A stretch of 64,000 nucleotides of DNA from DATBLE01 sp963791425 (GTDB taxonomy: Bacteria; Actinomycetota; Thermoleophilia; Gaiellales; Gaiellaceae): positions 744,001-808,000 of the forward strand of contig CAWBSE010000004.1 in assembly GCA_963791425.1 (NCBI GenBank), written 5' to 3'. The position numbers were made by a program, and so were the translations under genes. Under the pieces are notes generated by a model, which worked only from the letters and a program-made list of their open reading frames with translations, ran no database searches and was not told the origin of the DNA. Of this stretch, positions 39,615-49,026 are shown one piece after another; position 1 is the first letter of the stretch; each line of letters starts with the position of its first letter.

Positions 39615-40656
39615 GTGGCGCGCAGGCTTCTCTGGGCATCGCTCGGTCTCGCGCCGTTCACGATCCTCGTCAAGTTCGTCTTCCACCCGAGCGACGTGCT
39701 GCTGTTCGTGCTCGCCGCGATCTCGCTGATCCCGCTGGCGTGGCTGATCGGCGAGGCGACCGAGCATGCCGCGAAGAAGACCGGCCCCGGGATCGGCGGC
39801 TTCCTCAACGCGACGTTCGGGAACGCCCCGGAGCTGATCATCGCTCTCTTCGCCGTGAACGACGGCCTGAACGAGGTCGTCCGCGGCTCGCTGACGGGAA
39901 GCGTCGTCGGCAATCTCCTGCTCGTGCTCGGCGTCTCGCTCGCCGTCGGACCGACGAGGGAGATCGACCGGCGCTCCGAGCCTGATCTCGGTGGCGCTCG
40001 TGCTCGGGGCGACGTGCCTCTTCTCGATCGTCGCGATCACCGACTGGGTGGGCGGCACCAGCCGGCACACGCTGCAGCAGCTCTCGATCCCGGTGTCGGT
40101 CGCGCTGCTGCTCGTCTACGTCGGCGTGACCGCCTGGCAACTGCATCGCCATCGCCTGCTCCACTCCGGCGCGGACATCGACACCGCCGCGTGGCCGCTG
40201 CGGACGAACACTGCTCGTCCTCACGGTCGCAACCGCCGTGACCGCCGTCGTCGCCGAGATCCTCGTCGGCTCGATCCAGGTCTTCGCCGAGCAGATTCAC
40301 GTCAGCGACTTCTTCGTCGCCGCAGTGATCGTCGCCATCGTCGGCAACGCCGCGGAGCACGGCGGCGCGGTGGTCGTCGCGCGCCGCGGTCAGGTGAAGC
40401 TCGCCACCGAGATCGCGCTCTCCTCGAGCGCACAGGTGGCGGTCTTCCTGATCCCGATGGTCGCCGTGATCTCGTGGGCGATCAACCCGCTGTCGTTCGC
40501 CTTCCGCCAGGTCGAGATCGGCACGATGGCGGGCGCGGCAATCCTGGCCGCGGCGCATGCTCTGGCAGGGCCGCTCGAACAGCTGGCGCGGATGGGTGCT
40601 CATCGGCCGGCTACGTCGTCGCCGCCGGGATCTTCTACAAGGCCGGCGGTCGCTAG
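39615..40656 (+). pseudogene. CAX-type cation/proton antiporter with four frameshifts
   Basis: The pieces in order are LARRLLWASLGLAPFTILVK, EATEHAAKKTGPGIGGFLNA, TFGNAPELIIALFAVNDGL (first GNAPE), then shift near 39977 to SLISVALVLGATCLFSIVAI, shift near 40207 to LLVLTVATAVTAVVAEILVG, VAAVIVAIVGNAAEHGGAVV (second repeat GNAAEH), shifts near 40570 and 40606 to WVLIG and GYVVAAGIFYKAGGR. GNAPE/GNAAEH are the Ca2+-binding motifs of the CAX/CaCA superfamily. Every repair removes one base. If the sequence is right the gene is dead; if it is wrong this is an intact Ca2+/H+ antiporter of about 345 aa. Confidence 0.8.
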
Positions 40657-41946
40657 GCGAACGTGGACGGCTCGCGGGTGACCGGGTAGGTCGCCCAGTA
40701 GAGCTTCTCGATGCCGCCGTCGGCGTCGCGCACGACGCGTAGTTGCTCGCCCCGCTCGAGGCCCTCGGCGACGCGGAACGCGTCCTTGCCGTCGGGGGCG
40801 AAGATCGACACGGCTCGCTCCTTGTCGCTCTCCGTCGGCCGGGAACGGAGCTTGCCGCCCTCCCACCAGAACACGAACGGCGTCCCCTCCATCCACCAGA
40901 TGCCCGAGCAGCTCGGCGACCTCCGGCGGCGGCTCCGCCTCGGGGCGCCACGGCTCCGGCTCGGCCGGGTACAGCTCGAGCGCTTTCTCGGCGAGCTCGA
41001 GGGTGATCTCCTGGACTGCGGACGACGGCGTCGAGGCGTTCGTGAGCAGCGCGGCGCCGATGCCTTCCTTGCGCCGGCCGAGCAGCATGGCGAGGAACCC
41101 CGGCATCGCGCCGCCGTGCCCGAAGAACACGCGGTCGTTCTTGCGCGCGAGCTGGAGCCCGAGGCCGTGCCCGAGCGTCCAGGCGTCGAGATCGTCCATG
41201 ACCTGCACCTGGTGCATCCTCTCCTGGGCGGCGAGGTGGCCGGCCCAGCGGCACAGGTCAGACGGGGTGCTCCAGAGGCTGCCGACCGCCTCGACACCTT
41301 CGCCCTCGAGTCGCGGCTCGTGGCGGAGCGTGCGGGCGTACGGGTCGACGTAGTAGCCGAGCGCGGCGGGATCGGTGGACTGCCACGTGGTGCGGGTCAG
41401 CGCCATCGGGCCGATCAGGCGCTCGTCGACGAACGCTGCGAACGGCGCCCCCGTGACCCGGGCGACGACCTCGCCGAGCAGCGCGTACGCCAGGTTCGAG
41501 TAGTGCCAGCGCTCGCCGGGCGGGAGCACGAGCTCGGCGTCGGCGAGCCGTGCGATCAGCGCGTCGCCCTTCGGGAACTCGAGCGTCTCCCATACCTCGC
41601 CGGGTGGCTCGCGCTGCAGGCCGGAGCTGTGCGCGAGCAGGCGGCGGAGTGTCAGGTCGCCGTAGCGGGCGTCCGGGACGTACCGGTCGAGCGGGTCGTC
41701 CAGTGTGAGCTTGCCCTCCTCGCGGAGGAGCATCACCGCGGCGGCCGTGAATGTCTTGGTGATCGAGCCGATCCGGTACTGCGTGTCGGGCGTCGCCTCC
41801 CGGCCGTCCTCCTCGGCGATCCCGACCGCCTCGGCCCAGACGACCTCGCCGCCGCGATAGACGGCCGCGGACACGCTCGGCAGCCGGTACCGCGCCTGGC
41901 CGCGCCGAAGGATCTCGCTCAGCTGCTCAGGCGGCAGCAAGAACAC
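40653..41946 (-). CDS. serine beta-lactamase-like hydrolase (frame interrupted by one extra base)
   Basis: Class C beta-lactamase/esterase-type fold. GTG 41946 opens VFLLPPEQLSEILRRGQARY; the catalytic SxxK is GSITKTFTAAAVM (about residues 61-64), the YxN motif HYSNLAYALLGE, and VFFGHGGAMPGF provides HGG in place of KTG. A GGG run (CCC at plus 40903-40905) breaks the frame; dropping one base continues as IWWMEGTPFVFWWEGGKLRS to a C-terminal beta domain ending VTREPSTFA. No signal peptide, so it is cytoplasmic and more likely an esterase or D-amino peptidase than a resistance enzyme. It overlaps the ltaE end by 20 bp. Confidence 0.82.
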
Positions 41947-42961
41947 CGAGGCCCCGCGGGATGAGCTCGATCGCCTGGTCGACGTCGTCGTCGGTCACTC
42001 CCATGTGCGTGGCGACGCGCAGGACGCCCGGGCGCAGCCGGCCGACGAGCACGCCCTGCTCCGCGATCCGCTGCTGGGCCTCGCCGACATCGACTCCGGT
42101 CGAGGCGACGTCGATCCCGATGAAGTTCGTCTCGGTCGCGTCGACGTCGACCGGGAGGCCGGCGTCCGCGAGTCCCACGGCGAGGCGCTTCGCGCGTGCA
42201 TGATCGTCGGCGAGCCGCTCGATGTTGTGATCGAGCGCGTACAGCATCGCGGCGGCGACGACGCCCGCCTGGCGGAGCGCGCCGCCGAACAGGAACTTCA
42301 GGCGCCACGCCTCCTCCATCCGCTCGTCCGAGCCGGCGAGGATCGCGCCCATCGCGCAGCCGAGGCCTTTCGAGAAGCAGATCTGCACCATGTCGGCGCG
42401 CCCGCCGTACTCGTGGGCGGGGACGCCCGCGGCGACCGAGGCGTTCAGCAGCCGGGCCCCGTCCAGGTGGACGGGCAGGCCGAGCTCGTGCGCGGCGTCG
42501 ATCGACGCGGCGAGCTCGTCGAGGGGCCACACGCGACCGCCGGCGCTGCGGTGGGTCTGCTCGAGGACGACGATCCGCGCGGGCTGGAGCCAGTCGGCGG
42601 TGGCCGCCGCCTCACGGATCTGTTCGGGCGTGATGCGGCCGGCGTTTCCGGTGAGCGGCCGCGCGATCAGCCCGGAGTGCACGGCAGGCCCGCCGGCCTC
42701 GAAGATCAGGATGTGGGTGCGCTCCTCGGCGATCAGCTGACCGCCGGGCCGCGTCAGCACGCGCAGGGCGATCTGGTTGGCCATCGTCGCGGTCGGCAGG
42801 AAGAGCGCGCGCTCGTGCCCGAGCAGCTCGGCGGCGCGACGCTGGAGCTCGTTGACGGTCGGGTCTTCCTGCTCCTGCTCGTCACCGAGCTCGGCCGCGG
42901 CCATCGCCGCGAGCATCTCGGCGCTCGGCTTCGTCGCGGTGTCGGAACGGAGGTCGATCAT
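41927..42961 (-). CDS. ltaE: low-specificity threonine aldolase
   Basis: PLP enzyme cleaving threonine to glycine and acetaldehyde. MIDLRSDTATKPSAEMLAAM is the typical start, followed by TNELQRRAA-like VNELQRRAAELLGHE, FLPTATMANQIALRVL, LEQTHRSAGGRVWPLDEL, LPVHLDGARLLNASVA (Asp that pairs with PLP), and QICFSKGLGCAMGAILAG with the Schiff-base Lys (about 198). 344 aa from ATG 42961, 7 nt after TAGGCT. Its glycine product links metabolically to the glycine cleavage operon a few kilobases away. Confidence 0.93.
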   Translation of the reverse strand: MIDLRSDTATKPSAEMLAAMAAAELGDEQEQEDPTVNELQRRAAELLGHERALFLPTATMANQIALRVLTRPGGQLIAEERTHILIFEAGGPAVHSGLIARPLTGNAGRITPEQIREAAATADWLQPARIVVLEQTHRSAGGRVWPLDELAASIDAAHELGLPVHLDGARLLNASVAAGVPAHEYGGRADMVQICFSKGLGCAMGAILAGSDERMEEAWRLKFLFGGALRQAGVVAAAMLYALDHNIERLADDHARAKRLAVGLADAGLPVDVDATETNFIGIDVASTGVDVGEAQQRIAEQGVLVGRLRPGVLRVATHMGVTDDDVDQAIELIPRGLGVLAAA

Positions 42962-42968
42962 CGCCGTG

Positions 42969-42974
42969 AGCCTA
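42969..42974 (-). promoter_or_regulatory. -10 element (TAGGCT) of ltaE
   Basis: TAGGCT on the minus strand, 7 nt before ATG 42961. Confidence 0.4.
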
Positions 42975-43014
42975 TCGCCGGGCGCCCGGCGTTCGCGCGC
43001 TCCACACACCACGC

Positions 43015-43030
43015 CCCCACCCGGGTGGGG
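43015..43030. repeat. 16-bp perfect palindrome
   Basis: CCCCACCCGGGTGGGG reads the same on both strands. It lies in the 224-bp region between the divergent ltaE and rlmN genes. Operator or hairpin; nothing else is visible in that region apart from the two -10 boxes. Confidence 0.55.
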
Positions 43031-43173
43031 AAGAAGCCCGCCGCCCTCGGGGGCGACGCTATCGAGAGCGCTGTGACCGCGCTGGAACCGGACCGTGACG
43101 ATTCTGCACCGATCGATCCACCGGCCCGACGTGCCGGGCTGTCCCGTCCGCCCGCCGTCGACCCCACCGCCGC

Positions 43174-43179
43174 TACCGT
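43174..43179 (+). promoter_or_regulatory. -10 element (TACCGT) of rlmN
   Basis: TACCGT ends 6 nt before GTG 43186. Confidence 0.4.
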
Positions 43180-43185
43180 GACCGC

Positions 43186-44178
43186 GTGGATCTCGCGCTG
43201 CTCTCCGAACTGCTCGCCGACCGCGGCCAGCCCGCGTACCGCGCGCGCCAGGTCTGGGACTGGGCCGCAGGCGGTGCGACGGGGTACGACGCGATGACCA
43301 ACATCCCGGCCGCGCTGCGTACCGACCTCGCGGCCGGCCTCCCCTTCTCCACGCTCACGGTCGAGCGCGAGGCCGTGTCCAAGGACGGCACGGTCAAGGC
43401 GCTCTTCCGCACCGCCGACGACCGCCCCGTCGAGGCCGTCCTGATGCGCTACCGCGACGGCCGTCGCTCGATCTGCGTCTCGTCGCAGTCGGGCTGCCCG
43501 CTCACGTGCACGTTCTGCGCGACCGGCCAGATGCAGTTCGGGCGCAACCTGACCGCGTCCGAGATCCTCGACCAGGCGCTGCACTTCCGCCGGATCGAGG
43601 CGATCGACCACTGCGTCTTCATGGGCATGGGTGAGCCGATGCTGAACCTCGACGCGGTGCTCGAGGCCGCGCGCCGCCTGCCCGACCTCGGGATCACACA
43701 CCGGCGCACGACGATCTCGACCGTCGGCTGGCTGCCCGAGCTCACGAGGTTCATCGACGAGGTGGAGGAGCCGATCCGGCTCGCCCTGTCGATCCACGCG
43801 GCCGACCCGGCCCTCCGCTCGCGGCTGATGCCGGTGAACGACCGCTATCCGCTGGCCGACGTCATCGCGGAGTGTCGTCGCTACGTCGAGTTGCGGCGCC
43901 GGAAGGTCTTCGTCGAGTACGTGATGCTCGCCGGCGTGAACGACAGCGTCGCCCAGGCAGGGCAGCTTGCGGCTCTTCTCGACCGGCGGGCGTTCAAGGT
44001 CAACCTCATCCCGTACAACCCGACCGGCGCGTACGGCGGCTCCTCACCGGACGCGATCGCCGCGTTCAAGTCCGCCCTCCACCGCGCCGGCATCCCGGCC
44101 ACCGTGCGGCTGACCCGCGGGCGCGACATCGACGCAGCCTGCGGGCAACTCGCGGCGCGCGCGATCGCGGCCGCTTGA
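43186..44178 (+). CDS. rlmN: dual-specificity RNA methyltransferase RlmN
   Basis: Radical-SAM enzyme methylating C2 of A2503 in 23S rRNA and A37 in some tRNAs. 330 aa: N-terminal accessory helices (QVWDWAAGGATGYDAMTNIP), the [4Fe-4S] motif CPLTCTFC (Cys104, 108, 111), GMGEPMLNLDAVLEA, ISTVGWLPELTRF, LALSIHAADP, FVEYVMLAGVNDSVAQAGQL, and the C-terminal DIDAACGQL whose Cys319 carries the transient methyl group. All catalytic cysteines are present. Starts at GTG 43186 from a leaderless promoter. Confidence 0.95.
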   Translation: MDLALLSELLADRGQPAYRARQVWDWAAGGATGYDAMTNIPAALRTDLAAGLPFSTLTVEREAVSKDGTVKALFRTADDRPVEAVLMRYRDGRRSICVSSQSGCPLTCTFCATGQMQFGRNLTASEILDQALHFRRIEAIDHCVFMGMGEPMLNLDAVLEAARRLPDLGITHRRTTISTVGWLPELTRFIDEVEEPIRLALSIHAADPALRSRLMPVNDRYPLADVIAECRRYVELRRRKVFVEYVMLAGVNDSVAQAGQLAALLDRRAFKVNLIPYNPTGAYGGSSPDAIAAFKSALHRAGIPATVRLTRGRDIDAACGQLAARAIAAA

Positions 44179-44185
44179 CCGGGCG

Positions 44186-44716
44186 CTACGCCGCCTTCCG
44201 GCCGCGCCCGCGGGGCGGGAACAGCCGGAGCACCCACTCGGCGTCGAGCGGCTCGACGCGGTAGGACCTCCCGCCGACGAGCACGAAGTCGCCGGTGCGC
44301 GGGTTCATCGGCAGCTTCGCCTCGACCGGGTACCAGCGGTTGTGCTTCTCGATCAGGTCGTTAACGGCGTAGAAGTTCCAGCGCTCGGCGGCCTGGCGCC
44401 AGCGGCGGGCCTGCGCGTTCGGATCGGGCTCCCCCTGCCGAAGCTCGTCCCACGCGAGACGGAGCCGCTCCTCGTGGGCGGCGATCTCGTCCTCGATCAT
44501 CCGCAGGCGCTGCGCGTACGCGGGCGGGCCGGCGATCGAGAGCGCGTAGCCCTCGACGCTCGGCGAGAAGTTCCGCAGCCGCCGCGGGAGCGGCTCCCCC
44601 GTGACCGGACTGCCCTCCAGGTCGGCGACGAGCCGCTCGGCCTCGCGCTGCTCGCGGTCGGTCATCTCCCGCGGCGCGTGCTCGCCCATGATCCGCTCCC
44701 GCTCGCGGCGGTCCAT
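44186..44716 (-). CDS. hypothetical helical protein, possibly DUF1992/DnaJ-homologue-like
   Basis: 176 aa, soluble. Segments ERLVADLEGSPVTGEPLPRR, LRNFSPSVEGYALSIAGPPA, YAQRLRMIEDEIAAHEERLR and NFYAVNDLIEKHNRWYPVEA. The start is vaguely like DUF1992 proteins (a G.PL...R.. motif followed by helices), but the match is weak. ATG 44716 lies 2 nt past the gcvPB stop, so it is the last gene of the glycine cleavage operon. No function can be stated. Confidence 0.65.
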   Translation of the reverse strand: MDRRERERIMGEHAPREMTDREQREAERLVADLEGSPVTGEPLPRRLRNFSPSVEGYALSIAGPPAYAQRLRMIEDEIAAHEERLRLAWDELRQGEPDPNAQARRWRQAAERWNFYAVNDLIEKHNRWYPVEAKLPMNPRTGDFVLVGGRSYRVEPLDAEWVLRLFPPRGRGRKAA

Positions 44717-44718
44717 GC

Positions 44719-46212
44719 TCAGCCGGTCGGCGCCCCGGCGGCTGCAGGCTCGTCGGCCAGGTTCGGATGCTCCTCGAACCCGTACCGGACGACCGCGCGC
44801 TTGGCCGCCTTCACCTCGTCGAGGCGGCCGACCGGCCGCGAGTGCGGTGCACCGTGGACGACATCCGGATCGGTCGCGGCCTCGTTCGCGATCGCGAGCA
44901 TCGCCTCGCAGAAGTCGTCCAGCCGCTCCTTCGGCTCGGTCTCGGTCGGCTCGATCATCAGCGCCTCGGGGACGATCAGCGGGAAGTAGATCGTCGGCGG
45001 GTGGAAGTCGTAGTCCATCAGCCGCTTGGCGACGTCGAGGGCAGAGACGCCGTACTCCTTCTTCAGCGTCCGCGCCGACAGCACGAACTCGTGCATGCAG
45101 AGCCGGTCGAAGGGCAGGTCGTACGCATCCTTCAGCCGGGCGAGCAGGTAGTTCGCGTTCAGCACGGCGACCTCGGACATCTCGCGGAGGCCGGGCCCGT
45201 ACGCGCGGATGTACGCGTACGAGCGGACGAAGACGCCGAACGGCCCCGTGAACCCGCGCACCTTCCCGATCGACTTCGGCCGGTCGAAGTCGACGCCGAA
45301 GGTCCCGTCGTCGCGACGGATCACCGCCGGCACCGGCAGGAACGGCTCGAGCGCCGCGGACACCGCGATCGGCCCGCCGCCCGGCCCGCCGCCGCCGTGC
45401 GGCTGCGAGAACGTCTTGTGCAGGTTGATGTGGACGACGTCGAAGCCCATGTCTCCGGGCCGCGAGATCCCGCAGACGGCGTTCAGGTTCGCGCCGTCGT
45501 AGTACATGAGCGCGCCGGCGCCGTGGAAGATCCCCTCGATCTCCTCGATGTTCTCGTCGAACAGGCCGAGCGTGGACGGGTTCGTCACCATCAGCCCGGC
45601 CGTCTGCGGGCCGACCTTGCCGCGCAGGTCCTCGACGTCGATGTTCCCGCGCGGGTCGGTCTTGACGCCGACGAGCTCGAAGCCGGCCATCGTCACGCTG
45701 GCGGGGTTCGTGCCGTGCGCGGTGTCGGGGACAACGATCTCGCGCCGCTGCTCGCGCTCGCCGCGGTCGACGAAGTACGCGTTGAACAGCATCAGCCCGG
45801 TGAGCTCGCCCTGCGAGCCGGCCGCGGGCTGGAGCGAGACGGCCGGCAGGCCGCTCACCTCGGCCAGGATCTCCTGCAGCCGCCACATCAGCTCGAGCGC
45901 GCCCTGGGCCCCGTCCTCCTCCTGCAGCGGGTGCAGGTCGCGGAAGCCGGGGATGCCGACCACGCGCTCGTTCACGCGCGGGTTGTGCTTCATCGTGCAG
46001 GAGCCGAGCGGGTAGAAGCCCGTGTCGATCCCGAAGTTGCGCGTCGAGAGCTCGGTGAAGTGGCGGACGAGCTCGGGCTCGGCGACCTCCGGGAGCCGCG
46101 GCGCCTGCGCGCGGGCGAGCCCGGCCGGGACATCGACGGCGGGGAGGTCGTACTGCGGCAGCGACGACGCGCGGCGCCCGGCCTGCGAGCGTTCGTAGAT
46201 CAGCTTCGTCAC
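44719..46212 (-). CDS. gcvPB: glycine dehydrogenase (P-protein) subunit 2
   Basis: C-terminal half of the split P-protein, which decarboxylates glycine and loads the aminomethyl group on lipoyl-GcvH. The PLP lysine is in VVHINLHKTFSQPHGGGGPG (Lys about 270). Other hallmarks: STRNFGIDTGFYPLGSCTMK, EVSGLPAVSLQPAAGSQGEL, VPDTAHGTNPASVTMAGF, NPSTLGLFDENI and YYDGANLNAVCGISRPGDMG. 497 aa from GTG 46212, overlapping the gcvPA stop (GTGA). Together with gcvPA it forms the heterotetramer. Confidence 0.95.
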   Translation of the reverse strand: MTKLIYERSQAGRRASSLPQYDLPAVDVPAGLARAQAPRLPEVAEPELVRHFTELSTRNFGIDTGFYPLGSCTMKHNPRVNERVVGIPGFRDLHPLQEEDGAQGALELMWRLQEILAEVSGLPAVSLQPAAGSQGELTGLMLFNAYFVDRGEREQRREIVVPDTAHGTNPASVTMAGFELVGVKTDPRGNIDVEDLRGKVGPQTAGLMVTNPSTLGLFDENIEEIEGIFHGAGALMYYDGANLNAVCGISRPGDMGFDVVHINLHKTFSQPHGGGGPGGGPIAVSAALEPFLPVPAVIRRDDGTFGVDFDRPKSIGKVRGFTGPFGVFVRSYAYIRAYGPGLREMSEVAVLNANYLLARLKDAYDLPFDRLCMHEFVLSARTLKKEYGVSALDVAKRLMDYDFHPPTIYFPLIVPEALMIEPTETEPKERLDDFCEAMLAIANEAATDPDVVHGAPHSRPVGRLDEVKAAKRAVVRYGFEEHPNLADEPAAAGAPTG

Positions 46213-47550
46213 CGGGTCACCTCCGCGAGAACGGCCGCGAGGCGGTCGATGTCGGCGGGCGTGCGCTTCTCGGTGACGGCGACGAGGAGGGCGTCGTCGA
46301 AGCCCGCGTAGTCGCGGCCGAGCGCGTACCCGGGGTGCACGCCGTGTGCGCGGGCGTCGCGGATGACGTCTCGCCCGTTCCGTCCGACGCGGACCGCAAA
46401 CTCCTTGAACGTTGCCTTATCGGGAAACAGCAGCTCTACGCCGGCGGCTGCGAGCCGCTCCTTCGCATGCCCGGCGAGCGCCATGCAGGTCTCCCCCACC
46501 TCCCTGAGGCCCTGAGGCCCGAGCCAGGTCAGGTGCACCAGGCCCGCGAGGGCCAGGAGCGTCTGGTTCGTCGTGATGTTGGACGTGGCCTTCTCACGAC
46601 GGATGTGCTGCTCGCGGGTCTGCAGGGTGAGCACGAAGCCGCGCTTGCCCGCGGTGTCCGTGGTCTCGCCGACGATCCGTCCCGGCATCCGGCGCGTGTA
46701 GTCGGCGCGGGCGGCGAGGAAGCCGTAGTGCGGGCCGCCGTACGACTGGAAGTTGCCGGCGCTCTGCCCCTCGCCGATCGCGATCGCGCACCCGTAGTTG
46801 CCGGGGGCCTCCAGCACGCCGAGCGAGACCGGGTCGACGTGTGCGACCGGGAGCGCCTCGGCGTCGTTGGCGGCGGCGGCCAGATCGGGCGCCGGCTCCA
46901 GGCAGCCGAAGAAGTTCGGCTGCTGGAAGATCGCGCAGGCGGCGTCCGTGGCGGCGGCGCCGAACTCCTCCGGGTCGGTCGTCCCGCCGCGGTGGGGCAC
47001 CTCGACGACCTCGAGCCCGAAGCCCGGTGCGTAGGTCTTCACGACCTGGCGCACCTGCGGGTTGACGGTCTCGGCGATCACGACCTTCGTCCGGCCGGTC
47101 GCGTGCTTGGCGATGAAGCACGCGTCGGCGGCGACCGTCGTCCCGTCGTACCCGGACGCGTTCGAGATGTCCATGCCGGTCAGCTCGCAGATCGCGGTCT
47201 GGTACTCGAAGATCGTCTGCAGCACGCCCTGGCTCATCTCCGGCTGGTACGGCGTGTACGCGGTCAGGAACTCGCCGCGCTGGAGCACCGCGTCGACGAC
47301 GGCCGGCACGTAGTGGTCGTAGACGCCCGCGCCCAGGAACGAGAGCTCGGCGCCGGTGTGGACGTTGCGCGAGGCGAGCTCCTCGAGGTGGGCGACGAGC
47401 TCGGGCTCGGAGAGCGCCGGCTCGAGGTTCGAGCTCACCCTGAAAGCGAACGCCGGCAGGGATGTCCGCGAACAGGTCATCGATGGAGGAGACCCCGATC
47501 GCGGCAAGCATCTCCTCGCGGTCGGCGTCGGTCAGCGACAGATGGCTCAT
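46209..47550 (-). CDS. gcvPA: glycine dehydrogenase (P-protein) subunit 1 (frame interrupted by one extra base)
   Basis: N-terminal half of the split P-protein. ATG 47550 starts MSHLSLTDADREEMLAAIGV, then a TTT run (plus 47443-47445) shifts the frame; dropping one T continues as FRVSSNLEPALSEPELVAHL, FLGAGVYDHYVPAVVDAVLQ, FLTAYTPYQPEMSQGVLQ, TGMDISNASGYDGTTVAADA, and EKATSNITTNQTLLALA. Repaired length about 446 aa. It has an ATGA overlap with the upstream gcvH and GTGA with gcvPB. Identity is certain. Confidence 0.9.
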
Positions 47551-47939
47551 AGGGAAGCCAGGTGGCTCTTGTAGACGTCGGCTTCCATCAGCGCGTCCGT
47601 CTCGGCGGGATCGGCGACGCGGATCTTGACGAGCCAGCCCTCGCCGTACGGATCCTCGTTGACGGTCTCGGGCGCGTCGACGACCTTGTCGTTCACCTCG
47701 AGCACCTCGCCGGAGAGCGGGGCGATCAGGTCGGAGACGGCCTTCACCGACTCGACCTCGCCGTACGCGCCGTCCTTCGAGAGGGTGGCACCGACGTCCG
47801 GCGGCTCGTAGTGGACGAGCTCGCCGAGCGCGTCCTGGCCGTACCAGGTGATGCCCAGCGTGGCGGTGTCGCCCTCGATCCGGGCCCAGTCGTGCTCGGG
47901 GTGGTACTTCAGCTCGTCGGGATAGCTCTCGGCCGACAC
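47547..47939 (-). CDS. gcvH: glycine cleavage system H protein
   Basis: Lipoyl carrier that shuttles the aminomethyl group. 130 aa from GTG 47939, with the Shine-Dalgarno GAGGAG 7 nt upstream. Core EHDWARIEGDTATLGITWYG, GELVHYEPPDVGATLSKDGA, GEVESVKAVSDLIAPLSGEV with the lipoylated Lys (about 67), ENEDPYGEGWLVKIRV-like VNEDPYGEGWLVKIRV and a C-terminal YKSHL. Located between gcvT and gcvPA in pathway order. Confidence 0.95.
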   Translation of the reverse strand: MSAESYPDELKYHPEHDWARIEGDTATLGITWYGQDALGELVHYEPPDVGATLSKDGAYGEVESVKAVSDLIAPLSGEVLEVNDKVVDAPETVNEDPYGEGWLVKIRVADPAETDALMEADVYKSHLASL

Positions 47940-47942
47940 GTG

Positions 47943-48996
47943 TTACTCCTCTCGCTTGTAGATCGGCTTCTTCACGGTGCGCGCCCGCCGGTGCTTGCCG
48001 CGAACGTCGATGGTCAGTTCGGTTCCGGGCTCGGCGAGCGCCGCGGGCACGTAGCCCATGCCGATGCCCACGTCGAGCATCGGGGAATGCGTGCCGGATG
48101 TGACCTCGCCGCCCTCGAGGATCGGCATGTGCTGCCGCGGGACGGCCCGCTCCTCCATCACGAACGCGGCGAGACGCTGTCTCGGGGCCCTGCTCCTTGA
48201 TCCGGCGCAGCTCCCCGGCGCCGGTGAAGTCCTTGTCGAGCGAGCACGTCCAGGCGAGACCGGCGGAGATCGCGTCGGTGTCCGGCCCGATGTCGTTGCC
48301 GTGCAGCGGGTAGCAGACCTCCAGCCGGAGGCTGTCGCGCGCACCGAGCCCGCAGGGCGTGACCCCGCGCTCGAGCACCGCATCCCAGAGCGCGCCGGTC
48401 TCGTCGGCCATCGCCATCAGCTCGACACCCTGCTCGCCGGTGTAACCGGTGCGGTTGACCATGCAGGTGACGCCGCCGACCTCGCCCTCGGCGAACGTGA
48501 ACGCGGGCGCGTCCGACAGGCCGAGCCGCTCGAGCGCGCGGGGCCCCTGGACGGCGATCAGCCCGTACTCGTCGGAGACGTCGCGCACGTCGGAGCCAGG
48601 CACCTCGCGCTCCTTCAGCCACGCGTAGTCGGCCTCGCGGTTCGACGCGTTGACGATCAGCATGTACCGGAACGGATCGAGCTGGTACGCGATCAGGTCG
48701 TCGATCATCCCGCCGCGCTCGTTCGTCAGGAGCGTGTACTGCGCCTGGCCGGGCTCGATCCGCTCGAGGTCGTTCGAGAGCAGCGACTGGAGCAGCTCGC
48801 GTGCGCGTGGCCCCTCGACCTCGATCTCACCCATGTGCGACACGTCGAAGACGCCGGAGTCGGTGCGGACAGCCCGGTGCTCCTGGATGACGCCTTCGTA
48901 CTGCACCGGCATGTCCCAGCCGGCGAACGGCACCATCCGCGCGCCGAGGGCGACGTGGCGGTCGTGCAGCGGCGTGCGGCGGAGCGTCTCCTGCAC
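47943..48996 (-). CDS. gcvT: aminomethyltransferase, T protein (frame interrupted by one extra base)
   Basis: Transfers the methylene unit from GcvH to tetrahydrofolate and releases ammonia. GTG 48996 starts VQETLRRTPLHDRHVALGAR, then VPFAGWDMPVQYEGVIQEHR, GVFDVSHMGEIEVEG (folate site), SNDLERIEPGQAQYTLLTNE, EYGLIAVQGPRALERLG, RTGYTGEQGVELMA and GLGARDSLRLEVCYPLHGND. At plus 48185-48188 (GGGG) the frame shifts; dropping one base continues RQRLAAFVMEERAVPRQHMP, GEVTSGTHSPMLDVGIGMGY and VRGKHRRARTVKKPIYKREE. Repaired length about 350 aa. Confidence 0.9.
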
Positions 48997-49004
48997 CGGC
49001 GGTG

Positions 49005-49010
49005 ATGCTA
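49005..49010 (-). promoter_or_regulatory. -10 element (TAGCAT) of the gcv operon
   Basis: TAGCAT on the minus strand, 8 nt before GTG 48996. No glycine-riboswitch-like structure is visible between here and the upstream gene. Confidence 0.4.
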
Positions 49011-49026
49011 CTCCACCCTGGTCGGC

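Noticed and set aside
8440..48996. Programmed ribosomal frameshifting at the eleven break sites
   Set aside because: No slippery heptamer or downstream pseudoknot pattern recurs, and such events are not known for aspS, gltX, gcvT or gcvPA; an assembly error explains all sites.
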